NCBI RefSeq assembly: GCF_030345095.1
Contig: NZ_CP128360.1
Coordinates: 372,001-436,000, forward strand
Direction: 5' to 3'
Length of the DNA stretch: 64,000 nt
Source of the DNA: Solwaraspora sp. WMMA2056
GTDB lineage: Bacteria > Actinomycetota > Actinomycetes > Mycobacteriales > Micromonosporaceae
Below the pieces are notes generated by a model. That model did not search any database. It was not told the DNA's origin and worked only from the letters and a program-made list of their open reading frames with translations. Made by a program: the position numbers and the translations under genes. This document shows positions 61,474 through 64,000 of the stretch, in pieces; position 1 is the first letter of the stretch, and each line of letters opens with the position of its first letter.

Positions 61474-63141
61474 ATGGGACGTGTGGATGACATCAGCGAC
61501 CGCTATGTCGATCAGTGGGCGCGGCTGAACCCGGTCGGCGCCACCTACGCCGGGATCGCCGGCCACGACGACCAGCTCGACGACCTGTCCCCCGACGGGT
61601 ACGCGCAGCGGGCAGCGTTGATCCGTGACACGCTGCGGGAGCTCGACGTCGCCGAGCCGCAGACCGAGACGGAACGGGTCGCCCGCGACGCCATGGCCGA
61701 ACGGCTCGGGTTGGAGCTGGCCCGATACGACGCCGGCGAGGAGACCAGCGAGCTGAGCGTCATCGCCAGCGGGCTGCACCACCTGCGCCAGGCGTTCGAC
61801 CTGATGCCGACCGACGGCGACGGGGCGGTGGCGAACATCGCCGCCCGGCTGGACCGCTACCCGCAGGCCCTGGAGCAGCTGCGGGTGACGCTGCTCGACG
61901 CCGCCGCCGCCGGGCATTCCGCGCCCCGGGCCCAGATGCTCAAGGTCGCCGACCAGTGCGACGTCTGGACCGATCCGCAGGCCGACGACTTCTTCCACGG
62001 CCTGGTGGCCCGGCTGACCGCGCCGGAGAGCCTCACCGCCGAGCTACGCCGGTCCGCGTCGGCCGCCACCGCCGCGACGATCGCCTTCGGCCACTTCCTG
62101 CGTACCGAACTGGCCCCGCACGGGCGCGACACCGAGGCGGCCGGCCGGGACCGCTACGAACTGGCCTCCCAGTACTTCCTCGGTGCCCGTGTCGACCTGG
62201 AAGAGACGTACGCCTGGGGCTTCTTCGAGCTGGACCGCATCGAGCAGGAGATGCGCCGGACGGCGGCCGAGATCGCCGGGCACGGTGCCCGGGTCGACGA
62301 CGCGGTGCGGCTGCTCGACGCGGACCCGGCCCGCACCGTCGCCGGCGGCGAGGCGTTCCGCGACTGGATGCAGGCGCTGGCCGACACCGCGATCAGCGAA
62401 CTGCACGGCACCCATTTCGACATCCCGGAGCAGGTCCGGCGGATCGAGTGCTGCCTGGCACCGACCAGCGACGGCAGCATCTACTACACCGGACCCTCCG
62501 AGGACTTCTCCCGGCCGGGCCGGATGTGGTGGGCGGTGCCGCAGGGGCTCACCGAGTTCTCGACCTGGCGGGAGGTCACCACCGTCTACCACGAAGGTGT
62601 CCCCGGCCATCACCTGCAGATCGGCCAGACCCAGGTCCGGGCCGACCGGCTCAACCGCTGGCAGCGGCTGCTCTCCTGGTGCTCCGGGCACGGCGAAGGC
62701 TGGGCGTTGTACGCCGAGCGGTTGATGGACGAACTGGGGTACCTGGCCGACCCCGGTGACCGGCTCGGGATGCTCGACGGGCAGGCGTTGCGGGCCGCCC
62801 GGGTGATCGTCGACATCGGCATGCACCTGGAGCTGACCATCCCGCCGAACTCGTTCAACTTCCATCCGGGCGAGCGGTGGACGCCCGCGCTGGGTTGGGA
62901 GTTCCTCCGGGCGCACTGCCGGGTGCCGGACGAGATCCTGCGCTTCGAGTTGGACCGCTACCTGGGGTGGCCGGGGCAGGCACCGGCGTACAAGGTCGGT
63001 GAGCGGATCTGGCTGCAGGCGCGGGCGGACGCCCAGGCCCGCAAGGGTGCGGCGTTCGATCTGAAGGAGTTCCACCGGTCCGCGCTCGATCTCGGGGTGC
63101 TGGGCCTCGATCCGTTGCGCACCGCCCTGGACCGGTTGTGA
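61474..63141 (+). CDS. DUF885-family metallopeptidase-like protein
   Basis: 555 residues from ATG 61474. DUF885 proteins resemble zinc metallopeptidases: the HEGVPGHH motif is at 373-380 and the third-ligand-type segment is GHGEGWALYAERLMDELG. The whole chain is soluble, without a signal peptide, so it is likely cytoplasmic. Actual substrate unknown. Its TGA overlaps the next gene's GTG. Confidence 0.92.
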   Translation: MGRVDDISDRYVDQWARLNPVGATYAGIAGHDDQLDDLSPDGYAQRAALIRDTLRELDVAEPQTETERVARDAMAERLGLELARYDAGEETSELSVIASGLHHLRQAFDLMPTDGDGAVANIAARLDRYPQALEQLRVTLLDAAAAGHSAPRAQMLKVADQCDVWTDPQADDFFHGLVARLTAPESLTAELRRSASAATAATIAFGHFLRTELAPHGRDTEAAGRDRYELASQYFLGARVDLEETYAWGFFELDRIEQEMRRTAAEIAGHGARVDDAVRLLDADPARTVAGGEAFRDWMQALADTAISELHGTHFDIPEQVRRIECCLAPTSDGSIYYTGPSEDFSRPGRMWWAVPQGLTEFSTWREVTTVYHEGVPGHHLQIGQTQVRADRLNRWQRLLSWCSGHGEGWALYAERLMDELGYLADPGDRLGMLDGQALRAARVIVDIGMHLELTIPPNSFNFHPGERWTPALGWEFLRAHCRVPDEILRFELDRYLGWPGQAPAYKVGERIWLQARADAQARKGAAFDLKEFHRSALDLGVLGLDPLRTALDRL

Positions 63142-64000
63142 CCGTCCGGTCGGGCGGGCTGTTGCGCGCCGGGCCGGCGGTGGCGTTGGCCGGCGTGCTG
63201 GCCAACGGTCTGGCGTACCTGGCGCCGATGCTCGGTGGCCGGACGCTGCCGGCGGCCGGCCTCAGCGCGTTGGCGACCGTGCTGGCGCTCGGCGCGATCG
63301 GCTCGGTGCCCGGCCTCGGGCTGCAGATCGCGGTCGCGGTGCACCGGGCGCGTGGTGGCACCGATCCGGCCGGGCGACTGGCCTGGATCGCCGCCGGGAT
63401 CTGCGCGGCTGCCGTGCTGGCCGCCGGGCCGGTGCTGGTCGGCGCGCTGGACCTGTCGCTGGCGATGGTCGGACTGCTCGCCGCCGCGACCGGTACGGCA
63501 GTGCTCGGTTGCCGCTGGTTGGGCGAGTTGCAGGGCGATCAACGGTTCCTGCGGCTCGCGGCCGCGATGACGGTACTCGCGGTGACCCGCTACGGCGGCG
63601 TGATCGCCGGCCTGCTGGTCGGTCTGGACGCGACCGGTGCGCTGCTGGCCGGGGTGCTGGTCGGCGTGGCGACCCTGCCGGTGCTGGCCTGGTTGGCCCG
63701 GCCGGCCGGGCGACGGGCCGCCTCGACGGCCGACGCCGCAACCGCAGCGGGGCCGGCGGCCGACGCAGTGCCGGGCCCGGACCCGGTGCCGGGCCCGGTG
63801 ACCGGTCGGCTGACCGCCGCCGCCGTGCTCACCGCGAGCAGCGCCACCCTGGCGATGCTGGTGCTCTCGTACGCCGATCTGATCATGGCGCGGTACCTGT
63901 TGTCCCCGGTGGACTCCGGCGGCTATGCGATCGGCGCGGTGCTGACGAAGGGGGCCATCTGGGCTCCGCAGGTGGTCACCATCGTCGCGTTGCCCCGGCT
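63138..64000 (+). CDS. Polysaccharide-type (MOP superfamily) membrane transporter, 5' part
   Basis: GTG 63138 overlaps the DUF885 stop (GTGA) and the frame stays open to the window edge, giving 287 residues. It starts VTVRSGGLLRAGPAVALAGV and shows repeated hydrophobic helices with short loops, and a Pro/Ala-rich loop at about 195-215. The pattern and VLTASSATLAMLVLSYADLI with MARYLLSPVDSGGYAIGAVL fit flippases of the polysaccharide synthase family. The C-terminus is outside the window. Confidence 0.7.
   Translation, partial: MTVRSGGLLRAGPAVALAGVLANGLAYLAPMLGGRTLPAAGLSALATVLALGAIGSVPGLGLQIAVAVHRARGGTDPAGRLAWIAAGICAAAVLAAGPVLVGALDLSLAMVGLLAAATGTAVLGCRWLGELQGDQRFLRLAAAMTVLAVTRYGGVIAGLLVGLDATGALLAGVLVGVATLPVLAWLARPAGRRAASTADAATAAGPAADAVPGPDPVPGPVTGRLTAAAVLTASSATLAMLVLSYADLIMARYLLSPVDSGGYAIGAVLTKGAIWAPQVVTIVALPR

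Overview
The window is a stretch of a high-GC actinobacterial chromosome. The gene families (paired ArsA-type ATPases beside a WhiB gene and a PASTA-bearing penicillin-binding protein, mycothiol-dependent maleylpyruvate isomerase-like protein, leaderless genes with TANNNT -10 boxes, small protein families I associate with Micromonospora and relatives) suggest Micromonosporaceae. The genus is an inference; no rRNA is present.

Layout. 1-11.8 kb: C-terminus of a Crp/Fnr regulator, a solute-binding lipoprotein with a membrane partner, a DUF305 lipoprotein, an ABC-2/YhgE-like membrane protein, a Ser/Thr kinase, a giant cyclase-ATPase-TPR regulator overlapping an MBL hydrolase, RidA and DUF4177. 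11.9-19.7 kb: two ArsA-like ATPases, WhiB, bifunctional PBP with PASTA domain, YqeY and a metallophosphoesterase. Crp, MBL, RidA, DUF4177, ArsA pair, WhiB, PBP and phosphoesterase occur in the same order as the mycobacterial Rv3676-Rv3683 block. 19.76-23.7 kb: tRNA-Pro(CGG), then an accessory stretch with a five-gene micro-operon, a divergent TPR regulator and a decayed DivIVA-like copy. 23.8-30.4 kb: asd and lysC (with an internal start for a small regulatory subunit), leuA behind a leucine leader peptide and hairpin, and an exported HNH protein. 30.4-36.4 kb: a complete peptide/nickel-type ABC importer. 36.6-40.6 kb: recR, ybaB, dnaX, the SRP RNA and tRNA-Ser(GGA).

40.6-47.23 kb is a genomic island in the 3' end of tRNA-Ser(GGA), bounded by a 36-bp direct repeat of the tRNA 3' end. 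It holds two degraded insertion sequences, a HAD hydrolase gene split by one of them, and an intact, translationally coupled pair of visibly lower GC: a DUF262 (DGQQR) protein and a HipA-like kinase. This pair is the best candidate in the window for an undescribed two-gene (defence or toxin-type) system. No integrase remains.

47.3-49.4 kb is accessory: four small minus-strand genes facing a small HTH gene across a palindromic operator, and a sigma-factor remnant. 49.5-64 kb is mostly core: mycothiol-type enzyme, a luciferase-like/hemerythrin fusion, a LysE exporter with its LysR regulator, a YefM-YoeB toxin-antitoxin pair next to tRNA-Ser(CGA), deoD, tadA with its partner, prephenate dehydrogenase, mtnA, a PHP protein, an EamA transporter, a DUF885 protein and the start of a polysaccharide-type membrane transporter that runs off the window.
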